Of a stretch of 64,000 nucleotides of DNA, positions 22,176-33,014 are shown one piece after another. Both the position numbers and the translations under genes were made by a program. The stretch spans positions 38,169-102,168 of the forward strand of contig BLJB01000206.1 in assembly GCA_013423325.1 (NCBI GenBank). Direction: 5' to 3'. Source of the DNA: Usnea hakonensis. Lineage: Eukaryota > Ascomycota > Lecanoromycetes > Lecanorales > Parmeliaceae. Under the pieces are notes generated by a model. The model saw only the letters and a list, made by a program, of their open reading frames with translations. It had not been told where the DNA came from and did not search any database. Each line of letters begins with the position of its first letter. The stretch's first letter is position 1.

Positions 22176-23068
22176 TCAAGCTGTCATCTTCCAAGCTTGC
22201 CCAATACTCAGCGCCCCAACCACGACTCCCAATGCTGCAATAGCACCGTCCCCTAAAACACCATTCTCGAGACTATAATGTATGGTCATAGGTGCATATG
22301 CTGCATTGACGCCAACCTCCCTATACCACTTTCCCCATCTCGCTTTCAGTCCCTCATCTTCCACTTTGTCCATCCTCAATTCTAGCTCTCCTTTCTCAAC
22401 CACCTCCCCTTTCTCTGCTGATTGGCTTTTTTCCAACGCCCTGCTTTTCCTTGTCTGTCTATCGATATCCTGCCCTCTCAGCTCCAGCACCTCGTATCCT
22501 AATTTCGCAAGCTCAAGCGCCACGTAGGCGCACCAAGCTCTTCCACTCCATATCCACGCTCTCGCTATCCTCTCTTTGCTCCATCCTAGTACACCCTTAC
22601 CAGCTAGATAAGCGCCATTTTCCAAACTCTGGAAGAGTACGCATGCCACGACTTGACCCCACGTAATCGCTGTCAGGATCCCATCCGCCGGTGGCGAAAG
22701 ATAGGTCGATACGCCCCAGCTATATATCCCCAAAAGCCCCCATAACCGCAGAAACACGCGGAAGTCGTCGAAGATGGCAGTAAGCGGGGTCAAGGATGTC
22801 GTTAATCGGGATATAGAGAACAGGGGAGTCTTGGCAAGGACGGAATGTAGGAGTCGGAGGGTGTAGGATACTGTTAACAGGGTCGTGTCCAGCGTGGAGG
22901 TGCGGGATAGAAGTCTAAGTCTAATCAGCGCAGCTCTATGGATAGTAAGGCCGTAGAAATTGACCTGTCGAAATGGGCTACATGGGCGTTGGCTTGAGAT
23001 ACGTAGGATGGGAGGGATGCGCGGAGCCGAGCCAAGGTTTTTGAGGTTGATGGAGATGAGGATGTCAT
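22176..23068 (-). CDS. Pex11-type peroxisomal membrane protein
   Basis: Peroxisome elongation/division factor family (Pex11C-like). Two exons (22965-23068 and 22176-22920) give about 282 aa, starting MTSSSPSTSKTLARLRA. The helical N-terminal half contains LLTVSYTLRLLHSVLAKT and a conserved DDFRVFLRLWGLLGIYSWG stretch, then a hydrophobic segment (ITWGQVVACVLFQSLENGAY). A Lys/Glu-rich linker (about 200-235) precedes a final hydrophobic region (GDGAIAALGVVVGALSIGQAW). The overall plan and the FRVFLRLWGL motif fit Pex11C better than canonical Pex11. It lies on the same strand as CDC48, with 432 bp between them. Assignment to the subfamily is an inference from memory of the motif. Confidence 0.82.
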
Positions 23069-23596
23069 TGTAGGCGATGAGAAGATGCAATGGGCGTCAT
23101 GAGAGGAAGATGAAGTCAAGGTTGCTCGAGGGGTGATTACTATCGCGTGCCTCGGCTCTTTTTAGAATTTCTAAGCCACACATGGTTTCCGATCGAGATA
23201 AAAAGTCCTTGCCGGCTTTTTCGCTCAGCCCTAACAGAAAGTCGGCATGGACTTTTCATACCCACCCTCGTTCCTCCATCGACGATCTTCATCTTGAGAG
23301 TGCTATGTGGTCTCCGGAGAGACATGATATTCGATCGCGAGTTCATGGCATACTCAAGATCTGGAGATCAAATGCTCCTTTACGGCTTTGTGTATGCTTA
23401 CTTCGAAGTCTGCTTACGTTCAAGTCTACAGACCCATTCTTTCTCATTTACGCTGGTATAGGAGAGATCAAGCTCGAATTGTCTTGTGCTGTCCATTCTT
23501 CATACTATGAGAACTTTAACCGCTATTACCTTCCCTACCATAACCAATCGGTACCAATACCAAACTTTGTCCAAGCCTGGTTTACCCTATTGCTGT
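23069..23596. other. intergenic with a strong inverted repeat
   Basis: Gap between two minus-strand genes. A 19-bp hairpin at 23201-23256 is described separately. Open frames on both strands here follow from its palindromic nature and lack motifs. Confidence 0.5.
23201..23256. repeat. 19-bp inverted repeat (hairpin)
   Basis: Arm AAAAGTCCTTGCCGGCTTT at 23201-23219 pairs with 23238-23256, whose reverse complement is AAAAGTCCATGCCGACTTT: 17 of 19 match. The 18-base spacer makes a stable stem-loop. It lies between the SprT-like gene's stop and the Pex11 gene's start. It could act in transcript termination, be a promoter element, or be a tiny mobile-element relic. Confidence 0.8.
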
Positions 23597-24491
23597 TTAG
23601 TCTCTTACACAGGCTTTCTTGTCGATGCCAAAATTGAGCTCCGACGAGTGGAAGCGGTCGACGAAATTTTCAACGAAGACGATTCCGAGCATCCCAAATG
23701 ATCTGTTCCAGCGCCCATACACGACATCGAGCCTCGTCCCAAAATGCTTCCCGTGTCCATCGTTTTCATTAGTTCGGACCCGGTCATATGCATGCTACTA
23801 CCAAGTTAGCATGAGATATTTGCTTTCCCGGCGCCGGAGTTGTACTTACACACATTTCATGCAACAGGATTGCCCACATCTTCTGCCATGGAGATTGACC
23901 TTCGCCTAAGATACTGTCAGCATTCAGCAGGATGCGGCACTGTCCGGCCGGATAGCCTGTCCAACAAGTGACCCCCTCAGACCTCAAAATCACCTCTTTT
24001 TGTCCCGAGTGGAGTTGCCTCACGGTGTGTTCAACCTTGTGTAGCTCACTTGCCATCCCTTTGGCAATGGGGTCGTTGGTGTATTTCGGATCCTCACTTG
24101 TTCCAGGTATGAACCGATAGTTGATTCTATTGTCGCTCCAGCATATGCATACGTTTCCCCGGAGATGACCGTCAAAGAATATGCGATCCAGGTCGTGAAA
24201 CGCCTTGATCGCCACGTCAGGGTGCCAGTCGTCAATCGTCAAAGCTGCACGTACCCGGGCGATCGCAGCATTTTCGTTCGGTGATGGTTTTCTATTCGCC
24301 TCGTTATGGTAATAGATGTCCCGGGTTGCTTGCATCTCTGACACGAAGTGACCACTGTGATTTTGGGGAAAACCCTCCAAGTCTTCTATATCCTCCTCCG
24401 TGACTTGATATGGCGTTCCTCGACCTATGATCACCTCCTCCGCGGCCCGGTCACGAAGTTCTTTGCTTCCGGGTCGATTTCGGATCCACAT
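23597..24491 (-). CDS. SprT-like zinc metalloprotease domain protein
   Basis: Two exons (about 23870-24491 and 23597-23800) join at LLHEMC|HAYD to make the zinc-binding HEMCHAY motif (HExxH), with the third ligand likely the His in HGKHFG. The N-terminal half is fungus-specific, with VAIKAFHDLDRIFFDGHLRG leading into a core including ILLNADSILG. About 270 aa. SprT-family relatives (Spartan/Wss1-like) cut DNA-protein crosslinks in the nucleus, but this fungal subgroup lacks obvious ubiquitin-, SUMO- or PCNA-binding tails, so a repair role is inferred only from the fold. The start is the first ATG. The last exon's stop follows KKACVRD; another exon beyond it cannot be excluded. No signal peptide. 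Confidence 0.82.
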
Positions 24492-26021
24492 GGTGATGGC
24501 AGATACTGATTTGTTGACAGATAAGAAAGGAGTACGTGAGAAATTAAAAGACTACCGAGGATCGCTGGGATCAGGAGAGTGGGAGAGTAGAAACACTCGT
24601 GCCCTTTCCACGAATATCTTTGTGTTCAGTCAAAGAGTTCCTCGTCCCAAAGCTAGAACAGGGATAATGAAAACTGATGGCTTCTTTGTTGATCTGGCAC
24701 TTGAAGCGCCACGAACAATCTCATTCTGCAACCTTCCTCCAATCCTACGCGCCCAGCTGCTGCCCTAACACAAACTTCACAGTCTGCTGACCCCTCGGAT
24801 ACACGGAAACAAGATCCGTACATAACACATTTAGTCATTGGATGGGATGCTGAACTAACGTCCGCTCATAACACTTTTGATTTATTGAACCCCTGTCATT
24901 GGATCATCGGAGAACAGCAGCAGACGGACAAACACCAGATCCATGCAATTCTCATCTAGTACGATCACATTCTCCAACCCAAAATTTCGCCACCGACACT
25001 GAAATGCATATGACATACAATCACTAACTAAGGCTATATCGAGCTCTACAATTCTGCTCCAGAATAGCGTGATATGGTGGACAACTAACTGCTTCAGACT
25101 CTCTCCAGCGAGATTAACAACTAAAGCCCGGTATGCGATCCGCCTCCAATACAAGACCGCATAGCGAAGTCTCACCTTACTGTCAATGGAACTGGGGATC
25201 ACAAAGTCACATAATTCGTAAGATGCGACATGACCTTCGTTGTGCTGGAGATATTATACACTCTCCGCGCGTTCTCCTTCTTCCCTCCTGAAGATGATAT
25301 GCTCACTTGAAGCTCAGGGGGTGGCTACCTACTCTTCATCATTTCCTCCCATCTGGCATCGAGCGGAATCCTTCATACGATCTAAATATTTCACAACACC
25401 AGGAGATGATAACACTATAACACTAGCGCATATATCCGTACATAAACAATAAACTCAGATTCTTCGCACCTACGCTCAGCTTAGCTAATCTCAGATGCGT
25501 AGGTACCTAGGTCAAAGGAAAACGATTGGGGGCTAAGGTGCCTACTATGTAAGGTACAGAGGATAGGTAGCTAGATGTAATGTCGATTGGGGACCCTGAT
25601 TTGAATGCCCGCCCTGTTTTTTTAAAAGGTGGTTATGTGATATAAGTACGTACCTAATCTCCGCCGTATACGAGCTATGGTGACTACGGCGTCTAGCTGT
25701 TTACCTTTTACCGTACATATACATACATAGAGGATGCGGAAAGAGTGGGGGGGGAGCCATGTTGGTTTTTTTGGATGGGCAAACGAGGAGGGCCGAAAGT
25801 CCTACCCTGCAAATATGGCGGTGCAGATAAGGGAAGATGCAAGGTAAAGAAAATGTATCCGTCAAATACCAACATATAGGTAGTGTACAAAAAGCCCAGC
25901 GTTTATTTTCCAAAACAATAATGAAATCAGAGATGACGAAAACAGAGGGAAATAAATACAAGCACATATCATCCACCCAACCACGATCCTCATATCCCTA
26001 GCTTACCTCCTTGATCTCCGT
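24492..26021. other. intergenic, about 1.5 kb, no gene supported
   Basis: A 106-codon minus-strand frame at 24882-25202 is the only sizeable one; it has no known motif and no signal peptide. From 25490 to 25700 the DNA carries scattered TAGGTA/TACCTA words, a common feature of fungal intergenic DNA. A G run occurs near 25747-25756. Confidence 0.5.
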
Positions 26022-27181
26022 TTAACAAGTAGCGCAAACACCAGGTCGCTGATAAATCGGATCCTGTTTACTCATCGGGAGCAACTCGTTCGTATTGCAA
26101 TTGACCAAGACAAAGATAGCCTCCCCGGCTTGATTGCCATTATTATCCAAATAAGGCTATTTTATTGATCGTCAGAGACGCCAACTTTTGCTAAAGAAAG
26201 AATGGGGAAATGAAGGTCATTATTGACTTACAGTGGTATTGCAGTAGCTCGAGTCACTTTTCATGGTCTGGGAGGTCTTGTCGCATTCGGCGAGTTCGGG
26301 GGTGAAATCGGAGGTGGTCATGACGCCGCAGGATTTCCACATTATGGGGACGCTGTTGGGGAGGCGGTCAGTTAATAAGCTTGACGCAGGGATGGGACAG
26401 GATTGTCAGCTAGGAAGGGAGCTCACAAGGTCCAATGCCCGCATTGATCTGCTTCGGTAGTCGGTCGGGACAAGATCAAGCCTTTGGCGATAGAGCTCGA
26501 GACGGAGTAATCAAACGTGGCGCCCTGTTCACCCGTTAGCACTCGAGCTTCAATCTTCGAAACGGTCATGTGCCATGCTTACCACATCGAAACTCGGCTT
26601 CAGCACCGACTCATCTTCCCGCTTGAAGAGGGTATCAATCACAGATGATCGGGCTTTGAGACCGGAGCCAAGATTGAAGCTATAGCTATTTGTGATGGTT
26701 TTAGTGTCGGTCGTGGTGAAGCTGCAGGCCTCGTTGGCGCGGCATTGAGGGAATTGGGTGAAGACGCTTTCGGGCCCGTAGAAGAATTCCACTTTCTGTT
26801 CGCAGTAGGAAGAGCAGGTGCTTATGCTCCCTTGGGTGTTGAGATCGTCGACGCAGTCTCCTTTGCTGTCGGGTTTGTGAATGATGGGACAACCGTTGCT
26901 GGCTCCATTGTTGTAGAACTGAGAGGAGAAAGGTGATTAGAAGAGCCTTGTGCAAATAGGGGCGCCCTGATGAGAAACAAATCAAGTTTGCCTACCACCA
27001 TGTCTTTTGAGCCTTCTAGAGGCTGGACTTGGGGACAACTGCCTCCGGACTCTCGGTTGAAGAGGAGGCTGGCAGATGCAAGGCTACTCTTCACAAGTCT
27101 CGGGTCGAATCCGAGACACATATCTGTCATGCATAGCACAGCAGCCATAGCCGCACCACGAAGCTTGAGAGTCTTGAACAT
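26022..27181 (-). CDS. secreted Cys-containing fungal protein
   Basis: Predicted extracellular protein of about 300 aa with no enzyme motif that I recognise. The start MFKTLKLRG leads into a hydrophobic signal (AAMAAVLCMTDMCLGF). The mature part has about twelve Cys, including ASNGCPIIHK, STCSSYCEQKVEF, FPQCRANEAC and the end RPGVCATC. Introns are inferred around 26905-26990, 26524-26582, 26354-26430 and near 26160-26230, each restoring frame (for example KDMV|FYNN and FDV|GATFDYS). A long hydrophobic open stretch upstream of 27181 has an in-frame ATG at 27325 but looks like leader. Proteins of this type are widespread in plant-associated and saprotrophic ascomycetes. An effector role is possible but unproven; it is not dense enough in Cys to be a classic small effector. 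Confidence 0.75.
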
Positions 27182-29435
27182 GGCGAGGATAGAGTGTTGA
27201 TACCGATACGATTCTGTTGATAAAGGCGATGATTGAAGTGCTGGAAGTTGCTGGATTGACTGCAGGGAAAAAGCTCTCTCTTGTTCATGGAAGAAGTGGA
27301 CCCACTTTATACATAAAAGAAACAATATTTAACAACAACGAAAGTAGTCATGCTCGACTCTTCGAGATTGCAGGCTGGCCTGGGAGAAGACTAGTACATT
27401 TCACAGCCCCGATGCCAATGCTTCTCCGCGTTACGAAGAGAATCTGAATCATGTAGCTGTCTCAAGAGTTGATCTAGTCTTAGGTTCAGGGAGCTTGTAA
27501 AAGTCACAGATACACTTGTAGATGCGTTTTCATCTAAGCTGACGCTTCTGCACTCCATTCGCGGTCTAGTGATGTGATACTCGCAAGCAGGCTGCCCGCA
27601 AGACTTTGACGATGTGAGTTTTCCTGAAGCTGGGAGCGTCCGCAAGATTTTCGTAGTGGTGCCCACGAGCCTATCGAGCAGAATGATGGATCAGTGAATG
27701 TTGGTCATCTAATGCTTGCCAAACAGCTACCATTGAGTTGGAGTGTTGCTAATCAGAGAGAGTGTCAGGAGATTAGATTTAGGGGGCCACCAGATGTGGT
27801 AACCTTAACATGACATTCGCAGCCTCGACTACGCATTTTGAAGGGGTCAATCCTTGGTGAAGCTTGGCTCTTCTAGGTGTCAAGATCTTCGCTGGCTCGT
27901 GTACTTATCTCAACCTTCATTGGCTGAGGAGGAGTGCGTGCTGACGCCATGGAACAGACGGTCAACCCACGAGTCCCGTAAATAATAACATTGCGCAGGC
28001 TGAAAGCCTTGGCTCTAACTCTACAAATTTCAAAATGGGGCAATGATCTGAAAAAGAAATTTGTGCGGACCGAATGTACAGATGCGGAGGGATGGGTGCA
28101 ATGTCGTAAATAAGGATCAGATGAGTGGCTGGGCACTGCTAGGATATCACTTACTCTGCGCACCTCGGCAACAAGCAATCTGTGACATTTAAGGCCAAAG
28201 CCTCATCGCTGCTACCCATCTCATTTGCCCTAGTCTCAGACTGAGGGAGAATGCATTGCACGCGTTGCGAAGAGAATTGTCTAAATTTGGTGGTGGATGG
28301 ACAATGCCAATGTGATCGCTACGTACGCATAGTCGCAAAAGGCCATTGACCTTCAAGCGAAGATTTGAATATAACGAGTGGATCAATAATGTCAGGAGTC
28401 TGTCTTGGCGATGGTATCGTAAGGGTAGGTACATCCATCGTCGATGTGTAAGAGTCGCGTTTCAGAATAATGTGCCTCAAAAGCGAATCATGTATCACAA
28501 AAAAAAAGGTGGCTGCAACGCGTTTCATGTGCCATTACCTGCCAAGAGACGACACGCAATATTGTTATGTATAGATCCAACGTGGAGTATAACGGAGACA
28601 TAGTATGATGATCTTGAAGGAAGAATAGCTACAGGAACAAGAATTGTCAGCAGCCGGCAATGCCAAGGCGCTAGGAACATGGAAGACCCAGGTAGTGAAG
28701 GATTTCGTAACAAATATCGACCATGATGTGGCAGAGCGTACCGCCAGGTCTATTTTTTTGCCCAATGTATATCTCAGTAAATTGATTTTTCCGGGTGTAT
28801 GCGAGTATCATCGTTGTAATGACACATAGATCTAGGAAGGATCTAGATGGAGATGGACGGAGATGCACAAACGGTTGCGGTGTAGTCGGAAGGAAAGATG
28901 ATTGGACTTCCAGCGAGGCCTTCGGGATTGTTGAGTAAACTACGGCACCCCAACGCTATCACACTGATGGGTACCGTCTGAGATTCTGTTAGGCGTCCAT
29001 TTTGCCAACCATCTATCCGTCATCTCGTGATCCGATCTTTCTTCTACCCACTGGCTTGCGCCTGCCGCATATTGTTATCAGGGCTGAAAACATTTACGCC
29101 TGAATTAGCGCATCTCTAATATCAATGCCTTTCAGAGCTCTTTGAACGATACGTGCCGCGGGATGAGTTGAAGACAATGAAAGTTTCTCTGGTTGTCATC
29201 AGATTATAGGTGAAAAGAAAAAGAATCGAGCAGCATCCCTCAGCAAGCCACAGCAGTAATGATAGGCCAAGTGATTTAGAATCTATGTCTTAGTCATCAG
29301 CTACGTAGCTGAAGGGGGCACTGGCTAACGCATGGAAGCCCCATAGGCGTGATAGGGTTGCTGTCTGGTAGAATTTCGCAGAAATAGTGGAATCATGTAG
29401 GGGAGGAACTAGACGTACGCTAATAGAATCTTTCA
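27182..29435. other. intergenic, about 2.2 kb, no gene supported
   Basis: The largest gene-free block in this half of the window. Small frames (for example 27391-27666 minus and 28346-28603 plus) lack motifs and overlap each other on both strands. No repeat family, tRNA or 5S rRNA was recognised. Part will be the promoter of the secreted protein and the 3' region of the P450. Confidence 0.5.
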
Positions 29436-31087
29436 CTAGAGTTTATTTCTCACAGGTGTCAGTTTCATCATGAGAGGTTTCTTTTTCCATAGCATGTAGC
29501 TTCTCTGATCCATCCAATCCCCATATGTTTGACATTCCATGTCGAAATTCCAGAGCATTTTTGCCATGATCAGTCGCATTTCGGCAAGTGCTAGACTTTT
29601 GGGATTGGTCGGCACTCATTCGCCACTATCACGGGGATAGAGTAGCTTACCTCTGACCAAGACAGTTCCTCGGACCCATTGAGAACGGTTGAAGCACATC
29701 CTTGTTGTCGGAGGAGAAACAAGCATCACCGCACATCCAGCGCTCGGGAATAAAAGACTCGGGATTGGTGAAATTGTTTGAGGACAGATTGGCTGCGTAG
29801 GGACTTATCTGAACATATGTCTACACGATGGTTAGGTTGAGGGTTTGCATGGATTGAGTCGAGACCTACTCCTCCAGGGACCCAGTGACCGCAGATGAAT
29901 TGCCCTCCTGGAGGCGTCACCCGAGGTAACCCTTCCGGGACAGGAGGAAATAACCTCAATGCTTCATCGATGACTGCGCATAGGTACCTGAGATTGCTGA
30001 CGCTCTGAAAATCGATTGGAGTACCGTCGTCGAACGCGTTTCGCACCTCCCCCGTGGCGCGCATCATCGTTGTGGGATTTGTGGCTAACAAATACGCCAC
30101 CGCAGGAAGCAGAGTAGCTACCGTTTCGGTACCTGCAGCTATCAAGAGGCTAGCATTCGAGACGATCTCAGTGCTCGTCATGCTTCTGTCACTGTTGTGC
30201 TTCACCATGTAGGAGATGAAATCTGGACGGTCTCTTTCATACTTCGTTCGCTCGCGAACTCTTCCGAGTATGATGTTGAAGTTGTTGAGTTGCTTTCGGA
30301 TCAGCGAGGTTGGAAGTAGGAATCGGACTGGTCCAGGCAGTGCAAAGCTTTTGAGTGCGCTGACAAAGGTGATCACTTTCCATGATTTGGAAAGAATCTT
30401 GACCCATGAGCGGTGTTCGTTGTCGGTCAGGGTGTTGAATGGTTCGCCAAATGAGAGGTCTGTCACAATATCGAAAGCGACGTAATTGAACCAATCGACC
30501 AGATCGACATGCTGGCTGCCATGACCGATTTGGTGGTGAAGACTCTTGATGAGAGCGTCAACGTGGACTTGAATGAGGGGCTCTTGCTCGCGAAGAGATC
30601 GTTCTGAAAAGGCATGAGCGAGGACTTTTCTCATTCGGAGATGATCTGCATCGTCCGCAATGAAAAGTGAGCGGGCAAGATCGTTCTGATCTTGATGAAA
30701 GGTGTCGTAATTCTTTTTGAAAAGTGCATATCCGGACTGACGCTGGCCATAGATGATCTTCCAGGCTGTGGGTTCTACAAAGGAAACCTCATTTGGGGCA
30801 GTTCGTACTACTGGGCCGTACTGCTCGTGAAGTGTCCTGAACTTGGTGGCAAGACGGCCATTGAGTGCGGTGTATACGTATGAAAGCCTTGATGCCGCGA
30901 AGATCTTCGGACCTGGGATGTTCCGAAGAGGGTGAAAGTAAAGATTGGAGATAATGGTGGTGAGAATGTACAGGGGCACCTATATTCTTTTTGGTCAGTA
31001 GTGTAATGCACAACCTGCTATGAACAGACTGACGGATATTAGAACGGGAGCAATGATGATGGTCTCATAGCCGGAAGTGGTATACAT
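29436..31087 (-). CDS. cytochrome P450 monooxygenase
   Basis: Membrane-bound haem monooxygenase, about 500 aa, of unknown substrate. Exon 1 (31034-31087) starts MYTTSGYETIIIAPVLIS and with exon 2 (from 30979) gives an N-terminal membrane anchor leading to the proline hinge HPLRNIPGPK. The oxygen-binding I-helix motif is AAGTET, the ExxR motif is in DEALRLF, and PERW is in ESFIPERWMC. The haem-Cys loop is FSMGPRNCLGQ, completed across the last intron into SLALAEMRLIMAK. Introns fit at 30980-31033, about 29816-29870 and about 29597-29652. All P450 signatures are intact. It is transcribed divergently from a methyltransferase 768 bp away; fungal P450s in such settings usually tailor secondary metabolites. 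Confidence 0.94.
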
Positions 31088-31855
31088 GATCTGATTTACC
31101 ACAAGTTCCTGATTCTGTAAGGTTTGGTTGTCAGTCTTCAGAACAGACAGTATGGTGAGAAAAAGTTGGAAGAAGGTGAGACAGACAGCATAAGGCCAAG
31201 CTGAACCAAGACTTACCCATCAGTCTCAGTGATGCACTGGCGCATGTTATACTGCTCAGCCCTTCGAGGAGCTTGGCTGAAACGCAGGTTGTCAGACCAT
31301 TGAACCCCCCTCCTCGCCATTTCTCCAATCGACTGTGAAAGATCTTAGGGTTCTTATTTAGTCGGAAATTCTTTGAGAATGGCTTGGAGCAAAATGCAAT
31401 AGCTGTTTGACAAATCCAGTTGGCTGAGCAAGGGTCATTGTGAAATTTAACCCTAGCGACACCTTGGTCTCTTCAGCTGCGCCCAACCGGAAACCCAGTC
31501 AATATTCCACTTGGAGTGGGATTAGTTGCCGCGTCATGCTCGCAGGGGAGAATTCTCACTGGACCAGATAGATGTAGACAGTGATTGTGGGGGGCATTTT
31601 AGATGCATCGAACCGGGCTGGAATCTCTTCTAAAGGATCAGCCAATTTCATCATTAAAAGATTTCTTGGGCCGAGTTTGACGCAACTTACAAATCTGCAG
31701 CCGTAAGCCGACCTGGTCAACACGAAGCCTACCTTACTTTAGTAAAAAGGCTTGCGCACACCTTTTTATTCTCCACTCAGGTCCGATGCTTTAATATGTT
31801 CACTCAATTATACTACGTCCCGACATAGCAAGACAATATCCACAAATCAATCATC
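31088..31855. promoter_or_regulatory. shared divergent promoter of P450 and methyltransferase
   Basis: 768 bp between the two start codons, so both genes are probably driven from here. It has several CGG/CCG words that a Zn2Cys6 factor could read (for example around 31485, 31605 and 31702) but no clear spaced inverted repeat that I can defend. No gene is seen. Confidence 0.5.
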
Positions 31856-33011
31856 ATGGCATCGAAAAGCTCCTACATGCTGAAGAGAGATAAAGATGAA
31901 TCCAAGCGCCTCAATTTTCAGCACGAGTTCATGCGTGCATTGGGCCATGGTGACATACTCCATCCGTCAATTCCTCGTCAGAACGTCCGCGCTGTTGCCG
32001 ATCTTGGGACAGGAACCGGCATCTGGCTTAATGATATCGCAGAGGAGTTGCGAGCTTGTAAACGGCACGGTGAAAATGACGCAAACCTGCATCTCGTAGG
32101 CTTTGACATCTCAGCCGAGCAATTTCCCCCGCCTAACGACCAATTGCCCGAAGTGAATTTCGTGGTCCACGACATGACAGCCCCTTCTCCGGAAGAGTAT
32201 CATGGCAGATTTGACTTGGTGAACATGAGGTTCCTTGTCTACGCACTGAACGAGATGCACTTGCAGAAGGTCGTTGAGAACATAGCGGAAATTCTTCGTA
32301 AGGATTCCTTCCCGCTTTTGGTGTAAACTAATTGGGCCGTCGTTTACCTGCAGGACCAGGCGGCTACATGCAGTGGCAGGAAATCGACATCATTGATGTT
32401 TGGGCCACACCATCCATCAAGCTCGCCAGAGAGCCGTCCTCGGTGTGGTCCATGAGAAGATTGCTCGTCATCTGGTCGTATCGTGAGCAGGTCCCAGTCG
32501 CCTAAGGTAAGATGACCGGACTGATGAGTACTACAGTATGCCTGCGCAGTTGGTGAAGGCAATACTTGGCCCGACCATTCAAGACGAGACGATTGATGAT
32601 CAACTCACTTCTACAAGTCCATGCTCGAGTCTCAATGCGTTGTCATGGAATCGCGACGTCTTCCGCATCTTGAATCTCGAGACTGTCCCTACACACGACC
32701 ACCCTTCTTCAAAGGTTCAAGAAGAAAAAAATGCGGTGGGCTTGGCAGTAAACCGCCAGCTGCTTCTCTCAGGCGCAGCTCGATTGAGAGATCTTTCTCG
32801 GAAGACGGAGACAGTGGAAGGACTGGAGAACCATTTGGCTCTAGCTGCACGTAGGAATGAAGAGCTGGCAGCAGCGATTCAGAGTGCTACAGATAACAAG
32901 ATGACTACTTGGGATGCTGATTTGACATGGATAACTGCAAGAAAGGCGATGGTATGTCCACTAAGCGAGGACTGGATGAGTGCAAGGCGTGAGGATGTGG
33001 CCTATTGCTAG
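31856..33011 (+). pseudogene. LaeA-like SAM methyltransferase, apparently frameshifted
   Basis: Class I SAM-dependent methyltransferase of the fungal secondary-metabolism type. Exon 1 (31856-32297) has the SAM motif VADLGTGTGIWLNDIA, the acidic loop LVGFDIS and DLVNMRFLVYAL. Exon 2 (from 32354) begins PGGYMQWQEID. The expected continuation, VVHEKIARHLVVS joining to MPAQLVKAIL at the clean splice 32482/32537, lies in a different frame from PGGYMQW. A one-base frame break between about 32395 and 32425 is therefore needed. The last part (to 33011) is open and ends LTWITARKAM. No GT-AG intron of normal size removes the break, so this is a young pseudogene or an assembly error. If intact it would methylate a small molecule or act in the neighbouring P450/thioesterase pathway. 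Confidence 0.75.
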
Positions 33012-33014
33012 CGT

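Noticed and set aside
24882..25202. 106-codon minus-strand frame in the 24-26 kb gap
   Set aside because: No family, no splice partners and no signal peptide; too weak to call a gene.
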